Shown in pieces: positions 42,174 through 52,797 of a stretch of DNA of 64,000 nucleotides. The notes under the pieces are model-generated. The model was given only the letters and a program-made list of their open reading frames with translations, was not told where the DNA came from and made no database searches. This stretch comes from Streptomyces sp. NBC_01591. Lineage in GTDB: Bacteria; Actinomycetota; Actinomycetes; Streptomycetales; Streptomycetaceae. Positions within the stretch are counted from its first letter, which is position 1; each line of letters opens with the position of its first letter. The DNA is taken from positions 930,001 to 994,000 of the forward strand of contig NZ_CP109327.1 in the NCBI RefSeq assembly GCF_035918155.1, written 5' to 3'. The position numbers and the translations under genes are program-made.

Positions 42174-44330
42174 TCACCCGGCCGCCTGCCCGGCCGGGCG
42201 CCCGTGCGGCCGCAGCCAGGCCGCGGTGTCCTGCGGGAGCCGCCCCTGCTCGTCCAGCGGGCCGCTGAGGAGGAGGGTGTCCGTGTGTTCTGGCAGCTCC
42301 ACGGGTTCCTCCCTCAGATTGACCACACAGGTCGGTCCGCCGGTACGGGTGAAGGCGAGCACACCAGGTGCGGATGGCAGCCAGGTCAGCCGCCGGCCAC
42401 CGGCCCCCGCCGCACGGAAGCCGGGCTCGGTCCGGCGCAGCCGCAGCGCCTCGCGGTAGAGGCTGAGCATCGAGTCCGGGTCGGTGCGCTGCCGGTCGGC
42501 GGCGTACGAGGACCAGTCCGCCGGCTGCGGAAGCCATGGCTCCGTGGTGGAGCCGAATCCGGCGTACGGTGCCTGCGCCGACCACGGAAGCGGTACCCGG
42601 CACCCGTCGCGTCCCGGGTCGGTGCCGCCCGAGCGCAGATGCATCGGGTCCTGGATCCGGTCGCGCGGGATGTCGGCTTCCGGAAGTCCCAGTTCCTCGC
42701 CCTGGTAGAGGTAGACCGCGCCGGGCAGGGCGAGCGACAGCAGTGCCGCGGCACGGGCCCGTCGGCTGCCCAGTGCCAGGTCCGTCGGCGTGCCGAAGGT
42801 CTTGGCGCCGAAGGCGAATCCGGTGTCCTCGCGGCCGTACCTGGTGACGGTCCGGGTCACGTCGTGGTTGCACAGGACCCAGGTGGCGGGGGCGCCGACC
42901 GCGGCGTGCTCGGCGAGCGTGTCGTCGATCGTGGAGCGCAGCCGCCCGGCGTCCCAGGGGCAGGCGAGGAAGTTGAGGTTGAAGGCGGTGTGCAGTTCGT
43001 CGGGGCGCAGATAGCGGGCGAAGCGCTCGCTGTCCGGGAGCCATACCTCACCGACGAAGATCGCCCCGTACTCGTCGGCGATGGCCCGCCAGGAGCGGTA
43101 GATGTCGTGGAGCTCGTCGCGGTCGCTGAACGGGTGGGGGTCACGGCCCTCGACGAAGTCGGGCAGTGCGGGGTCCTTGGCGAGCAGGGCCGCCGAGTCG
43201 ATCCGTACGCCGGACACGCCCCGGTCGAGCCAGAAGCGGAGCACGTCCTCGTGCTCCTGGCGGACTGCCGGGTGTGCCCAGTTGAGGTCGGGCTGCTGGG
43301 TGGCGAACAGGTGCAGGTACCAATCGCCGTCCGCGAGCCGGGTCCATGGGACGCCGCCGAATTCGGAGACCCAGTCGTTGGGCGGGAGTTCGCCGTCCGT
43401 GCCGCGACCGGTCCGGAAGTGGAAGAGTTCCCGCTCGGGGCTGCCCGGCCCTGCGGCGAGGGCCGCGCGGAACCACGCGTGCTGGTCGGAGACATGGTTG
43501 GGGACGATGTCGACGATCACACGGATGCCCAGCTCACGGGCGTCCGCGATCAGTCCCTCGGCCTCGGCGAGACTGCCGAACGCGGGGTCGATGGTGCGGT
43601 AGTCGGCCACGTCGTATCCGCCGTCGGCGAGTGGCGACAGATACCAGGGGGTGAACCAGATCGCGTCCACGCCCAGTTCGACGAGGTAGGGCAGTCTGGC
43701 GCGTACTCCCGCGAGGTCGCCGGTTCCGTCCCCGTCGCCGTCGGCGAAGCTGCGTACGTAGATCTGGTAGATGACGGCGTCCCGCCACCAGTCCGAGGCG
43801 ACCTGGGGCGCAGGGCCGGCTGCCACGTGGGCCTTCCTCTCGCGGGGGGTCGACACCGCCGTCCACCGGTATCTGACGTCCGGTTCCTTCTCCTCGTTGC
43901 GGCTGCCGTCGTCGAACTCGACGGCGGTGAACCCGTGCCGTTCGTAGAAGGCGCGGGCGTCCGTGTTGCGCTGGAAGACGTACAGCGTGAGCTCTTCGGC
44001 CGCGAGCCCACGCATTTCGGCCAGGAGCAGTGAGCCGATGCCCCGTCGCCGTACGTCGGGGCGCAGGTAGAGGTGTTCCAGCTCGGATCCGTCGAGGGAG
44101 GCGAAGCCGAGCAGTTCCCCGGTACCGGTCTCGGCGATACGCACCGTCGTTCCGGGCAGGACGACATGGGTCATCCAGGCGAGCGTGTCCTCGTCGCTGT
44201 GCACCTTCGGCAGGTACGGCATGGACTCGGCGCGCGAGGCGAGGAAGAGCCGGGTCAGTGGTCCGGCGTCCGCGGCGGTGGCGTCGCGCAGCAGTATCCG
44301 GCCGTGCGGTTCGGAATCGTTCGGTGCCAT
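42174..44330 (-). CDS. GNAT acetyltransferase fused in frame to GH13 alpha-glucosidase
   Basis: One uninterrupted frame of 718 residues. Residues 1-157 are a GNAT domain ([33 protein letters not shown]). Residues 179-700 are a GH13 alpha-glucosidase of the oligo-1,6/trehalase-like group: [20 protein letters not shown], nucleophile Asp378 in GVRIDSA, acid/base Glu428 in VGEVW, and Asp490 in NHD. It should hydrolyse terminal alpha-glucosidic bonds. Between them AGGAAGG lies five bases before GTG 43826 (Val169), an internal ribosome site that would give a normal 550-residue glucosidase. The locus may thus make a fusion, a separate enzyme, or both. Divergent from phosphoglucomutase. Confidence 0.85.
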   Translation of the reverse strand: MAPNDSEPHGRILLRDATAADAGPLTRLFLASRAESMPYLPKVHSDEDTLAWMTHVVLPGTTVRIAETGTGELLGFASLDGSELEHLYLRPDVRRRGIGSLLLAEMRGLAAEELTLYVFQRNTDARAFYERHGFTAVEFDDGSRNEEKEPDVRYRWTAVSTPRERKAHVAAGPAPQVASDWWRDAVIYQIYVRSFADGDGDGTGDLAGVRARLPYLVELGVDAIWFTPWYLSPLADGGYDVADYRTIDPAFGSLAEAEGLIADARELGIRVIVDIVPNHVSDQHAWFRAALAAGPGSPERELFHFRTGRGTDGELPPNDWVSEFGGVPWTRLADGDWYLHLFATQQPDLNWAHPAVRQEHEDVLRFWLDRGVSGVRIDSAALLAKDPALPDFVEGRDPHPFSDRDELHDIYRSWRAIADEYGAIFVGEVWLPDSERFARYLRPDELHTAFNLNFLACPWDAGRLRSTIDDTLAEHAAVGAPATWVLCNHDVTRTVTRYGREDTGFAFGAKTFGTPTDLALGSRRARAAALLSLALPGAVYLYQGEELGLPEADIPRDRIQDPMHLRSGGTDPGRDGCRVPLPWSAQAPYAGFGSTTEPWLPQPADWSSYAADRQRTDPDSMLSLYREALRLRRTEPGFRAAGAGGRRLTWLPSAPGVLAFTRTGGPTCVVNLREEPVELPEHTDTLLLSGPLDEQGRLPQDTAAWLRPHGRPAGQAAG

Positions 44331-44545
44331 CTCGTCTCTCCTGGTCCGGCCGGAAACCCGCCACTTCGCGCAGTCCGCGACGAACTGCTCGTGATCGTGG
44401 ACGAACCTATGCCGGAGCCCGTCGGATCCGCCAGGGGGATTCGGCCTGTCCGTCCGGGCGGGGCGGTCGCGGAGCGGCGCGGGCCACCCGCGAAAATGTG
44501 GCGGGGGAAGACCGAAGCGACCGACCGATACGGAGGAGTGGGCAG

Positions 44546-46186
44546 ATGCCGCACGAACGAGCTGGACAGCCGGCCCGGCCGGAGGATCTCATCGATGTGG
44601 CCCGGCTGGTGACGGCGTACTACACACTGCACCCGGACCCGGCCGAGCCGGACCAGCGGGTGGCGTTCGGTACCTCCGGTCACCGCGGGTCGTCCACGGC
44701 CACCGCGTTCAACGAGGACCACATCGCCGCCACCAGCCAGGCCATCAGCGAGTACCGGGCGCTGCAGGGCACGGACGGGCCGCTCTTCCTCGGCGCCGAC
44801 ACCCATGCGCTGTCGGAGCCGGCCCGGATCACCGCCATCGAGGTGTTCGCCGCCAATGACGTGACCGTGCTCATCGATCCGGCCGACGGCTACACCCCGA
44901 CCCCGGCGGTCTCGCACGCCGTCCTCGGCCACAACCGGGGCCGGACGGCGCGGCTCGCCGACGGTGTGGTGGTCACTCCGTCCCACAACCCGCCCGGCGA
45001 CGGCGGGTTCAAGTACAACCCGCCGAACGGCGGCCCGGCCGGGTCCGATGCCACCGGCTGGATCCAGGAGCGGGCCAACGAGATCATCGCCGCCGGAATG
45101 AAGGACGTACGCCGGCTGCCGTACGCCCGCGCACGGGCGGCGTCGACCACCGGGACGTACGACTTCCTCGGCAACTACGTGGCCGACCTGCCGTCCGTGC
45201 TCGACCTGGACGCGGTCCGCGCGGCCGGAGTCCGTATCGGAGCCGACCCGTTGGGCGGCGCGTCGGTCGCGTACTGGGGCCGGATCGCCGAACAGCACCG
45301 GCTCGATCTGACGGTGGTCAATCCGCTGACCGACCCCACCTGGCGGTTCATGACGCTGGACTGGGACGGCAAGATCCGGATGGACTGCTCGTCGCCGTAC
45401 GCGATGGCCTCGCTGATCGGGCAGCGCGACCGGTACCAGATCGCGACGGGGAACGACGCCGACGCCGATCGGCACGGCATCGTGACACCGGACGCCGGGC
45501 TGATGAACCCGAACCACTACCTCGCCGTCGCCATCAACTACCTGTACGCCCACCGGGAGCAGTGGCCGGTGGCCGCGGGGGTCGGCAAGACGCTGGTCTC
45601 GTCGGGGATGATCGACCGGGTCGCCGCCGATCTCGGCCGTGAGCTGGTCGAAGTACCGGTCGGGTTCAAGTGGTTCGTGGACGGCCTGGTCGACGGCTCG
45701 CTCGGGTTCGGCGGCGAGGAGTCCGCCGGGGCCTCGTTCCTGCGCCGCGACGGATCGGTGTGGACGACCGACAAGGACGGCATCATTCTGGCGCTGCTCG
45801 CCTCGGAGATTCTCGCGGTGACGGGCAAGTCCCCGTCCGAGCACTACGCGGCGCTCACCGCCCGGTTCGGGGAGCCGGCGTACGCGCGGATCGACGCTCC
45901 CGCGGACCGCGCGCAGAAGGCGGTTCTCGCCCGCCTCTCCCCCGAGCAGGTCACGGCCGACACCCTGGCCGGTGAACCGGTCACGGCCGTGCTGACGGAG
46001 GCGCCCGGCAACGGCGCAACGATCGGCGGCATCAAGGTGACCACCGAGAACGCCTGGTTCGCCGCACGTCCCTCGGGCACCGAGGACGTGTACAAGATCT
46101 ACGCGGAGTCGTTCCTGGGCGCCGACCATCTCGGCCGGGTGCAGGAGGAGGCCAAGGCCGTGGTCTCCGCGGCCCTGGAGGCCTGA
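44546..46186 (+). CDS. pgm: Phosphoglucomutase (alpha-D-glucose phosphate-specific)
   Basis: 546 residues from ATG 44546 (GGAGGAG seven bases upstream), the same length as E. coli Pgm. Interconverts glucose 1- and 6-phosphate. [10 protein letters not shown] binds phosphate, [17 protein letters not shown] carries the phosphoserine Ser146, [10 protein letters not shown] binds magnesium, and [13 protein letters not shown] binds the sugar. [15 protein letters not shown] is the C-terminal phosphate loop. Cytosolic; links the glucose released by the divergent alpha-glucosidase, or glycogen and trehalose metabolism, to glycolysis. Confidence 0.97.
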   Translation: MPHERAGQPARPEDLIDVARLVTAYYTLHPDPAEPDQRVAFGTSGHRGSSTATAFNEDHIAATSQAISEYRALQGTDGPLFLGADTHALSEPARITAIEVFAANDVTVLIDPADGYTPTPAVSHAVLGHNRGRTARLADGVVVTPSHNPPGDGGFKYNPPNGGPAGSDATGWIQERANEIIAAGMKDVRRLPYARARAASTTGTYDFLGNYVADLPSVLDLDAVRAAGVRIGADPLGGASVAYWGRIAEQHRLDLTVVNPLTDPTWRFMTLDWDGKIRMDCSSPYAMASLIGQRDRYQIATGNDADADRHGIVTPDAGLMNPNHYLAVAINYLYAHREQWPVAAGVGKTLVSSGMIDRVAADLGRELVEVPVGFKWFVDGLVDGSLGFGGEESAGASFLRRDGSVWTTDKDGIILALLASEILAVTGKSPSEHYAALTARFGEPAYARIDAPADRAQKAVLARLSPEQVTADTLAGEPVTAVLTEAPGNGATIGGIKVTTENAWFAARPSGTEDVYKIYAESFLGADHLGRVQEEAKAVVSAALEA

Positions 46187-46230
46187 GGCTCCGCCGGGGC
46201 GGTCCGCGGGCCGCCCCGGCCGTCCGACGG

Positions 46231-46269
46231 GCTGAGAGCCTGTCGGGTGAACTCCGACAGGCTCTCAGC
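46231..46269. terminator. Bidirectional terminator between pgm and PHP-domain gene
   Basis: GCTGAGAGCCTGTCGG and its exact complement form a 16-bp stem with a 7-base loop. The stop codon of the convergent PHP-domain gene (46265-46267) lies inside the stem. Confidence 0.85.
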
Positions 46270-47938
46270 GCACGACGTCCACGAAGACCGGGTTGGTGTA
46301 GAACCAGGTGTCCAGCCACGGGTTGCCCTGGCCCGGCTCGTGCGGCAGCGGGCCGTGCGGGTCGATCGCCGCGCCGAGGAACCCCTTGCCGTGGCGCTTG
46401 CCGTCGCTGCCGCGCAGCCGCAGGTAGAACGGCTCGTCCGCGCGTCCGACCGGGATGCGCAGGGTGTACGTGCCGCGGCGGCCCGAGACGTCGGCGGTGT
46501 GGGCGAGCCGGGTGTCGGGGGCTCGCCAGTCGTCGCGGTCGGCAGCGGGGCCGCGGACCGCACCGCGGATGACGTCGACGTGCTCCAGGCGCGGCAGCAC
46601 ACCGTAGGGGTTGCGGCGGGACGCCGCGGTCACCGTGGCGGTGAGGGTGAGCCGCTCGCCGCGCCGGGCGCGCAGCCGGCCGCCGAGTGTGGCGCTGTTG
46701 CCGTGCTCGCCGCGCACCTTGACGTCGATGCCGTCGATCAGATGGCCGTGGTCGACCCAGACCCGGCCGGCCCGCAGCCCCTCCATCACGTTCCGGTAGC
46801 CGTATCGGGTGACGCCGACGTGCGTGCGGCTGAACTGGCCGGGCCAGAAGTCGCCGCCGGGCTGCGGCTCGGTGGTGTTGTAGGGGTCGGGGAGGTGGCC
46901 GGTGTTGTCGAAATTCCGGCCGGGCGGCCACTCGCCGTTGACCCAGGTGTCCTGGGCGACGCGGTGGACGTCGGAGTTGGAAGTGATCGTGAAGAGCTTG
47001 CCCTCCGCCAGCATCGCGTCCCACAGGCCGCCGACGGTCGCGGTGGCCCAGTCGAATCCGCCGTAGGTGACGTATGCCTCGCGCGGGTAGCCGGGCCAGG
47101 AGTCGGCGGACGGTGAATTGCTGTACTCGCCGCGGATGTTGGTGTCCGGGTGCCAGCCCGGGATCGCCCCGGCCTGGGCGCCGGGGGCACCCTCCATGCC
47201 GATCATGATCCCGGGGGCGGCGTCGCGCCAGGCGCGCATCTCGTGCGGGGAGTCGATGCCCAGGCGCATGGGGTGGTTGGCGAGGACGAGTACGTCGTCG
47301 ACGTACCGGGTGCGGCGCTGTTCGGCCAGCCACTTGAGGGCCTTGACCGCGTGTGCCTCGTTGCGCGGGGTGTCGGGGTGCGTCGGGGCGCCGGCCGTGT
47401 AGCCGAGCAGCTTGCCGTCGAAGGCCTCCTCGAAGCGGGTGAGGAGGTCGACCTCGTGCCGTCCGGGCGGCGAGAAGACGGTGCAGTGCTCGGCGCCGGG
47501 GATGTACCACTCCAGCCCCTGGAAGATGAGCATGCGCTTGTTGTCGGCGCGGGCCCTGAGGATCTCCCGGTGCTCCTGCGCGGCGCCGAACTCGGCATGG
47601 CCGATGTTGCTGTGCTCGGTGAAGACCATCCAGTCGAGACCGAACTTCTGGCCTGCCGAGGCGAGCTGGGAGAACGTGTACTTGGCGTCATGGCTGTACA
47701 CGGAGTGGTTGTGATGGTCGCCGACCAGATAGACCAGGTCCGGGGCGTGCCCGTGATGGTGCCCGTGGGACCGGCCTCCCCGGCTGTCGGCCAGCGCGGG
47801 CAGCGGCAGCGAGGCAGCGGCGAAGGCCGCACCGAACAGACCGGCGCGGCGCATCAGCCCTCGGCGGCTGAGGCCCTGGGGGTCGAGCGACTCCTCGGGA
47901 ACCTGGGGGTCGGCCCATTCGGGCACGGGGTGGGACAT
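46265..47938 (-). CDS. Tat-exported PHP-domain phosphoesterase-like protein
   Basis: 557 residues from ATG 47938. The Tat signal is LSRRGLMRRAGLFGAAFAAA, cleaved near ALA. A His-rich stretch (GRSHGHHHGHAP) precedes the PHP (polymerase and histidinol phosphatase) fold: GDHHNHSVYSHD holds the HxH metal ligands, with later TEHSNIGHAEFG, ANHPMRLGIDSPHEM and ITSNSDVH. The C-terminal 150 residues are a beta-rich domain. Probably a secreted metal-dependent phosphoesterase; the substrate is unknown. AGGAGA lies 12 bases before the ATG. Monocistronic, divergent from the multidomain regulator gene. Confidence 0.82.
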   Translation of the reverse strand: MSHPVPEWADPQVPEESLDPQGLSRRGLMRRAGLFGAAFAAASLPLPALADSRGGRSHGHHHGHAPDLVYLVGDHHNHSVYSHDAKYTFSQLASAGQKFGLDWMVFTEHSNIGHAEFGAAQEHREILRARADNKRMLIFQGLEWYIPGAEHCTVFSPPGRHEVDLLTRFEEAFDGKLLGYTAGAPTHPDTPRNEAHAVKALKWLAEQRRTRYVDDVLVLANHPMRLGIDSPHEMRAWRDAAPGIMIGMEGAPGAQAGAIPGWHPDTNIRGEYSNSPSADSWPGYPREAYVTYGGFDWATATVGGLWDAMLAEGKLFTITSNSDVHRVAQDTWVNGEWPPGRNFDNTGHLPDPYNTTEPQPGGDFWPGQFSRTHVGVTRYGYRNVMEGLRAGRVWVDHGHLIDGIDVKVRGEHGNSATLGGRLRARRGERLTLTATVTAASRRNPYGVLPRLEHVDVIRGAVRGPAADRDDWRAPDTRLAHTADVSGRRGTYTLRIPVGRADEPFYLRLRGSDGKRHGKGFLGAAIDPHGPLPHEPGQGNPWLDTWFYTNPVFVDVVR

Positions 47939-48212
47939 GACGCGGCGTTCTCCTTCGTGCGGGGCGGCGACGGTCCGGGGCCCGGACCGCAGGGCCGCCA
48001 TCAGGAGGATTTCTTGATTCCGGAACCATCGGGTGAACCCGGGGCGAAATGCGGGAGTAGCGCCCGTGGCACACCGACGGCGGTCGCGCGCGTCGGCCGG
48101 ACAGCGGCTCGCCCGTCCACCGCCCCTCCGGTGGCGGAGTCCGCGCAGTGCGCCGAGGCTTGTCGCAACCTGCCGATCCGGGCAGGTGGCGGAGCCTGAT
48201 GGGGGTGAATCC

Positions 48213-50300
48213 GTGTCGGACGCCGGTGCACCGGACCCCGCGTCGGCAGAGGCCGACGGTATGGCGGCGGCGATCCTGCACACCCTGTTCACCCAGTCCG
48301 CCGTGGGGCTGCATGTTCTGGACACGCGGTTGCGGGTGGTCCGGGCGACCGTCCTTTCCGGCACCGTTCCCGGCGAGCGTCTCGCGGGGCACTACTTCAC
48401 CGACGCGTACCGGCTGGAGCGGCCGCACGAGGCGGAGCGGGTGCTGCGTGAAGTGCTGGACAGCGGTGTGGCCGTGCGCGACCTCGTGGTCCGCGGCCGG
48501 CTCGTGGACACGACCGGCCCCGACCGCAGCCTCAAGGTGTCCGTCCACCGGCTGGACGACGCGCAGGGGCGAACGCTCGGGCTGCTGGCCACGGTCGTCG
48601 ATGTCGACGAGCAGGAGAAGGCACGCACCCGGGCGGCGTGCCTGACCGCGGTGCGCACCCGGGTGGGCAGGTCGCTCGATGTGGCGGCCACCTGCGAGGG
48701 GCTCGTCGCGGCAGTGGTGCCGGTGTTCGCCGACTTCGCCGTCGTCGAGGTGGTGGACGAGGTCCTGCGGGGGGCGGATCCGCCGCCGGGGCCCCTGGGG
48801 CACGACGTCCCGCTGCGCCGCGCGGCCCTTCGGGGTCTCGGTGCCGACGGTCACCGGGACGGCCTCGTCGGCGAGATGCGCCGGCTGCCCGCCCGTACGC
48901 CCTACGCGCTGGCCGTATCGGATCTCCGGCCCCGCCTGGTCCGGATCGGCGCTCGGACGCCCTGGCTCGCCACGGCCCCCGACAGTGCGCGGCTGATCGA
49001 GGCGATCGGGGCCCACTCCATGATCACGGCACCGCTGAAACTGCACGGCGCGGTCCTCGGTCTGGTGACTCTCTACCGGTGCCGGGAGTCGGAGCCCTTC
49101 GGGGAGAACGATCTCCCGCTGACGCTGACGGCCGCCGCCCATGTCGCCCTCAGCATCGACAACGCGCGGCGGTACGAGCGCGACCATGTGATCGCGTCGA
49201 CGGTTCAGCGCCGGCTCCTGCCGCAGCGCGACAGTGACCACGTCGCCGTGGAGACCGCTCATGTCCTGCTGCCCGGACGCAACAGCGGCTCCTGGTTCGA
49301 CACCATCGGTCTCTCCGGCGCCCGCACCGCCCTGGTCGTGGGCGCCGTGGAGGGGCCGGGGCTCCAGACGGCCATCACCATGGGCCAGTTGCGGACCGCC
49401 ATCCACGCGCTGGCCGGGCTCGACCTGGAACCCGACGAGGTGCTGGCCCGGCTGGCCGACACCGCCGACCGCCTCGCCGGGGAACGGGCGGCGCTGCCGC
49501 CCGGGGACCGGCTGCTCGGACAGTCCATGACGGCAACCTGCATGTACGCCGTCCACGACCCGTTCTCCGGCACCTGCACCATCGCACGGGCGGGGAACGC
49601 GACACCGGGCCTCATCTCCCCCGACGGCACCTCGGTCCCGCTGGATGTGCCCGAGGGCCCCCGGCTCTTCTCCGGCGACAGCGCCCTCTTCGCCACCGCC
49701 ACCTTCGAGCTCGACGAAGGCAGCATCCTGGCGTTCTTCTCCGGTACCCCCATGCCCGAGGGCCGGCAGTCGGCCGGCTTGCGCGAGGCCTTCACGAAGC
49801 CCGGCCGCAGCCTGCAGGACCTGTGCGACGACGTGGTCTACAACCTTCCGGACGATGCGCATCCCGAGGGTGCCGCCCTGCTCCTCGCCCGTACCGGCGT
49901 CGTCCCACCGGACCGGTTCGCCATCTGGGAGCTGGCCCAGGACCGGACCGCGCCGGGCGTCGCCCGCAGGCTCGTGCGCGACCGGCTCGACGGCTGGCAC
50001 CTCGACGAGGAGACGATCGAGGCGACCGAACTCATCGTGAGCGAACTGGTCACCAACGCGGTCCGCTACGGCACCCCTCCGCTGCGGCTGCGGCTGATCC
50101 TGGACCGCACGCTCACCTGCGAAGTGCACGACAGCAGCCCGGTCTCGCCCCATCTGCGCCATGCCCGCACCGTCGACGAGGGTGGGCGCGGACTGTTCAT
50201 CGTCTCCCAGCTCGCCGCCCACTGGGGCACCCGGTACGGCTCCGACGGCAAGACCCTGTGGACCGAGCAGGAGCTGGGGTCCGCCGCCGACGATTCCTGA
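48213..50300 (+). CDS. PAS-GAF-pseudophosphatase-HATPase regulator
   Basis: 695 residues from GTG 48213 (GGGGGTGAATCC upstream). PAS about 17-130; GAF about 150-320; SpoIIE/PP2C-like about 325-560; HATPase (RsbW-like) about 575-690. The PP2C core has lost its metal ligands: SGSWFD replaces GGDWYD, VGAVEGPG replaces VGDVxGHG, FFSGTPMPEG replaces YTDGLxE, and DAHPEGAALL replaces DDxALL. So it is probably inactive as a phosphatase. The HATPase is intact (TELIVSELVTNAVRYG, DEGGRGLFIVSQLA) and should bind a sigma factor or phosphorylate an antagonist. Partner unknown; a SigB-type sigma factor lies at 13-14 kb. Confidence 0.85.
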   Translation: MSDAGAPDPASAEADGMAAAILHTLFTQSAVGLHVLDTRLRVVRATVLSGTVPGERLAGHYFTDAYRLERPHEAERVLREVLDSGVAVRDLVVRGRLVDTTGPDRSLKVSVHRLDDAQGRTLGLLATVVDVDEQEKARTRAACLTAVRTRVGRSLDVAATCEGLVAAVVPVFADFAVVEVVDEVLRGADPPPGPLGHDVPLRRAALRGLGADGHRDGLVGEMRRLPARTPYALAVSDLRPRLVRIGARTPWLATAPDSARLIEAIGAHSMITAPLKLHGAVLGLVTLYRCRESEPFGENDLPLTLTAAAHVALSIDNARRYERDHVIASTVQRRLLPQRDSDHVAVETAHVLLPGRNSGSWFDTIGLSGARTALVVGAVEGPGLQTAITMGQLRTAIHALAGLDLEPDEVLARLADTADRLAGERAALPPGDRLLGQSMTATCMYAVHDPFSGTCTIARAGNATPGLISPDGTSVPLDVPEGPRLFSGDSALFATATFELDEGSILAFFSGTPMPEGRQSAGLREAFTKPGRSLQDLCDDVVYNLPDDAHPEGAALLLARTGVVPPDRFAIWELAQDRTAPGVARRLVRDRLDGWHLDEETIEATELIVSELVTNAVRYGTPPLRLRLILDRTLTCEVHDSSPVSPHLRHARTVDEGGRGLFIVSQLAAHWGTRYGSDGKTLWTEQELGSAADDS

Positions 50301-50340
50301 CCGGGGCGGGGCGATTCCGCGACGGACCATTGCACTGGGG

Positions 50341-50387
50341 GAACAACAGTGGTTCGCTGAACAACAGAAGATATGAATCGGGGTTCA
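50341..50387 (+). promoter_or_regulatory. Direct repeats and dyad upstream of TetR gene
   Basis: GAACAACAG occurs at 50341-50349 and 50359-50367 (18-bp period). TGAA-N6-TTCA (50374-50387) ends five bases before the TetR start. These are candidate TetR sites. Confidence 0.4.
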
Positions 50388-50391
50388 GATC

Positions 50392-51003
50392 ATGGCCTAC
50401 CGACCCACCGCCCGCACGGAGGCGACCCGGCTCGCCCACCGCGAGCGGCTGCTCGACGCGGCACGGCAGCTGCTGGCGGAGGGTGGATACCCGGCGGCCA
50501 GCATCTCCGCGCTCGCCCGGCGGGCCGGCGTCGCGACCGGCAGCGTGTACAACCACTTCGCCTCCAAGCAGGAGCTGCTCGCCGCGGTCTTCCGGCATGT
50601 CGCAGGCCATGAGCTGAGCGCGGTCCGGGAGACCGTGCAGGCACGCAGTGGCGTCACCGAGCAGCTGCGCGCACTGGTCGAGGTCTTCTCGTACCGTGCG
50701 CTGCGCAGCCCCCGCACGGCCTGGGCGCTGCTGGCCGAACCCGTCGATCCGCTCGTCGAGGAGGAGCGGCTCACCTACCGGCGCGGCTACCACATGCTCG
50801 CCGAGACGGTCATCATCGCCGGCATCTCCTCGGGTGAACTGCCCCCGCAGAACGCCCAGTTGTCGGCCGCCGCCGTGATCGGCGCGGTCGGCGAGGCCCT
50901 GCTCGGCCCGCTCTCGCCGGTCGGCGCGCGAACCGACCCGGAACCGGTCGTGGAGAGCATCACCGCGCTGTGCCTCAGAGCGGTCGGCGCCGAGAACGCC
51001 TGA
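50392..51003 (+). CDS. TetR family transcriptional regulator
   Basis: 203 residues. HTH at about 33-55 (ISALARRAGVATGSVYNHFA SKQ in two pieces). The C-terminal ligand domain includes SYRALRSPRTAWALLAEPVD, which resembles regulators of acyl-CoA dehydrogenase genes. It is followed after 73 bp by an AidB-like acyl-CoA dehydrogenase gene on the same strand, its probable target. Autoregulation through the dyad just upstream is likely. Confidence 0.9.
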   Translation: MAYRPTARTEATRLAHRERLLDAARQLLAEGGYPAASISALARRAGVATGSVYNHFASKQELLAAVFRHVAGHELSAVRETVQARSGVTEQLRALVEVFSYRALRSPRTAWALLAEPVDPLVEEERLTYRRGYHMLAETVIIAGISSGELPPQNAQLSAAAVIGAVGEALLGPLSPVGARTDPEPVVESITALCLRAVGAENA

Positions 51004-51076
51004 CCACGGGCCGCCCGCCCCGCCCAACCGCTTCCCCCGCCGCCCCGCCCGCCGACCCAGGACAGGACCACCCGCC

Positions 51077-52780
51077 ATGACCGTAACCCAGCACCGGACC
51101 GACCCGTCGCCCGGGGCCCCCGCGCCGCACCCCACCCACGAGGTCACCAACCAGGCACCGCCCCGCAAGGACCTCGACGAGTACGGCACCAACCTGCCGC
51201 TCGCCGAGGCCGTCCGCACCTTCGGCGCGGCCTGGCACGAACCGGAACTGCACGAGATCGGCACCCTGGTCGGCTCCGAGCACTTCCAGATCGCCACGGA
51301 GCTCGCCCACGCCTCGCCGCCCGTCCTGCGCACCCACGACCGGTACGGCAACCGCATCGACGAGATCGACTTCCACCCCGCGTACCACGAGATCATCGGC
51401 GCAGCCGTGAACCACGGCACGCACACCGCGGGCTGGGCCGACCCGAAGCCCGGAGCGGCGGTGGCACGGGCCGCGTCGTTCATGTTGTTCGCCCAGATCG
51501 AGCCCGGCCACGCCTGCCCGATGTCCATGTCGCATGCCGTGGTCCCGGTCCTCCAGCGCGACCCGGACGTGGGCCGGGACTGGCTGCCGGGCCTGCTCAG
51601 CCGCGCGTACGACCCCCGGTTGATCGCCCCGGGCGAGAAGTCCGGGCTCACCTTCGGCATGGGGATGACGGAGAAGCAGGGCGGCTCCGACGTACGTGCC
51701 AACACCACGCGGGCCGTCCCGCTGGCCTCCGACCCCGAGGGCCGGGCCCATCTGCTGACCGGTCACAAGTGGTTCTTCTCCGCCCCGCAGTCGGACGCCT
51801 TCCTGGTGCTGGCCCAGGCCGAGGCCGGACTCACCTGTTTCCTCGTGCCACGCGTACTGGCCGACGGCACTCGCAACACCGTCCGGATCCAGCGGCTGAA
51901 GAACAAGCTCGGCAACAAGTCGAACGCCTCCTCCGAGGTGGAGTTCGACGGCACCTGGGCGGTACGGGTCGGTGAGCCCGGCCGCGGTGTCCCGACCATC
52001 ATCGAGATGGTCAACCACACCCGGCTCGACTGTGTGCTGGGCACCACCGCGGGCATGCGGCAGTCGGTGTCCGAGGCGATCTGGCACGCACGGCACCGCA
52101 GCGCCTTCGGGGCCCGGCTGGCCGACCAGCCGGCCATGACGGCGGTCCTCGCCGACCTGGCGCTGGAGACGGAGGCCGCGACCTGGACCTCGCTGCGCCT
52201 GGCCCATGCGTACGAGAACGGCAGCGGCGAGTCCGAAGAGATGTTCCGCCGGCTGGCCACCGCGGTGTCCAAGTACTGGATCTGCAAGCGCGGCCCGCAC
52301 CACGCCTACGAGGCGTTGGAATGCCTGGGCGGCAACGGCTACACCGAGGACTGGCCGCTGGCCCGGCGCTACCGCGAGCAGCCGGTGATGGCGGTGTGGG
52401 AGGGGTCGGGCAACGTCATCGCCCTCGATGTGCTGCGCGGCATCGGACGCACACCCCAGTCGCTGGACGCCTTCTGGGCGGAGCTGGAGAAGACGGCCGG
52501 CGCCAGTTCCGTACTGGACGCACACATCGGCCGGGTGCGCCGGGAGCTCGCCGACGACCTGCGCGACCCGCTCGCGGCGCAGACCCGCGCCCGGGCGTCG
52601 GTCGAGGGCATGGCGCTGGCCCTGCAGGCCTCGCTGATGCTCCGTCACGCTCCTGCGGCGTCCGCCGAGGCGTTCGTGGCCGCCCGGCTCGGCGAGGGCC
52701 GTGGCCACCAGTACGGCATCCTGCCGCGCGGCACCGACGCCGCGGCGATCGTGGAGCGGCACTTCGGCGCCGACGGCTGA
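51077..52780 (+). CDS. AidB-like acyl-CoA dehydrogenase family protein
   Basis: 567 residues, close to E. coli AidB (541). EKSGLTFGMGMTEKQGGSDV is the FAD/substrate block typical of AidB. GHKWFFSAPQSDAFLVLAQA continues the beta domain, and VNHTRLDCVLGTTAGMRQSV and YEALECLGGNGYTEDWPLAR, VMAVWEGSGNVIALDVLRG complete the helical domains. In this branch the usual acyl-CoA tunnel is altered. E. coli AidB binds DNA and is induced by alkylation, whereas many actinobacterial members sit beside TetR regulators and may oxidise acyl-CoA. A terminator follows at 52798. Confidence 0.88.
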   Translation: MTVTQHRTDPSPGAPAPHPTHEVTNQAPPRKDLDEYGTNLPLAEAVRTFGAAWHEPELHEIGTLVGSEHFQIATELAHASPPVLRTHDRYGNRIDEIDFHPAYHEIIGAAVNHGTHTAGWADPKPGAAVARAASFMLFAQIEPGHACPMSMSHAVVPVLQRDPDVGRDWLPGLLSRAYDPRLIAPGEKSGLTFGMGMTEKQGGSDVRANTTRAVPLASDPEGRAHLLTGHKWFFSAPQSDAFLVLAQAEAGLTCFLVPRVLADGTRNTVRIQRLKNKLGNKSNASSEVEFDGTWAVRVGEPGRGVPTIIEMVNHTRLDCVLGTTAGMRQSVSEAIWHARHRSAFGARLADQPAMTAVLADLALETEAATWTSLRLAHAYENGSGESEEMFRRLATAVSKYWICKRGPHHAYEALECLGGNGYTEDWPLARRYREQPVMAVWEGSGNVIALDVLRGIGRTPQSLDAFWAELEKTAGASSVLDAHIGRVRRELADDLRDPLAAQTRARASVEGMALALQASLMLRHAPAASAEAFVAARLGEGRGHQYGILPRGTDAAAIVERHFGADG

Positions 52781-52797
52781 GCCGTCACCGCCGCCGT

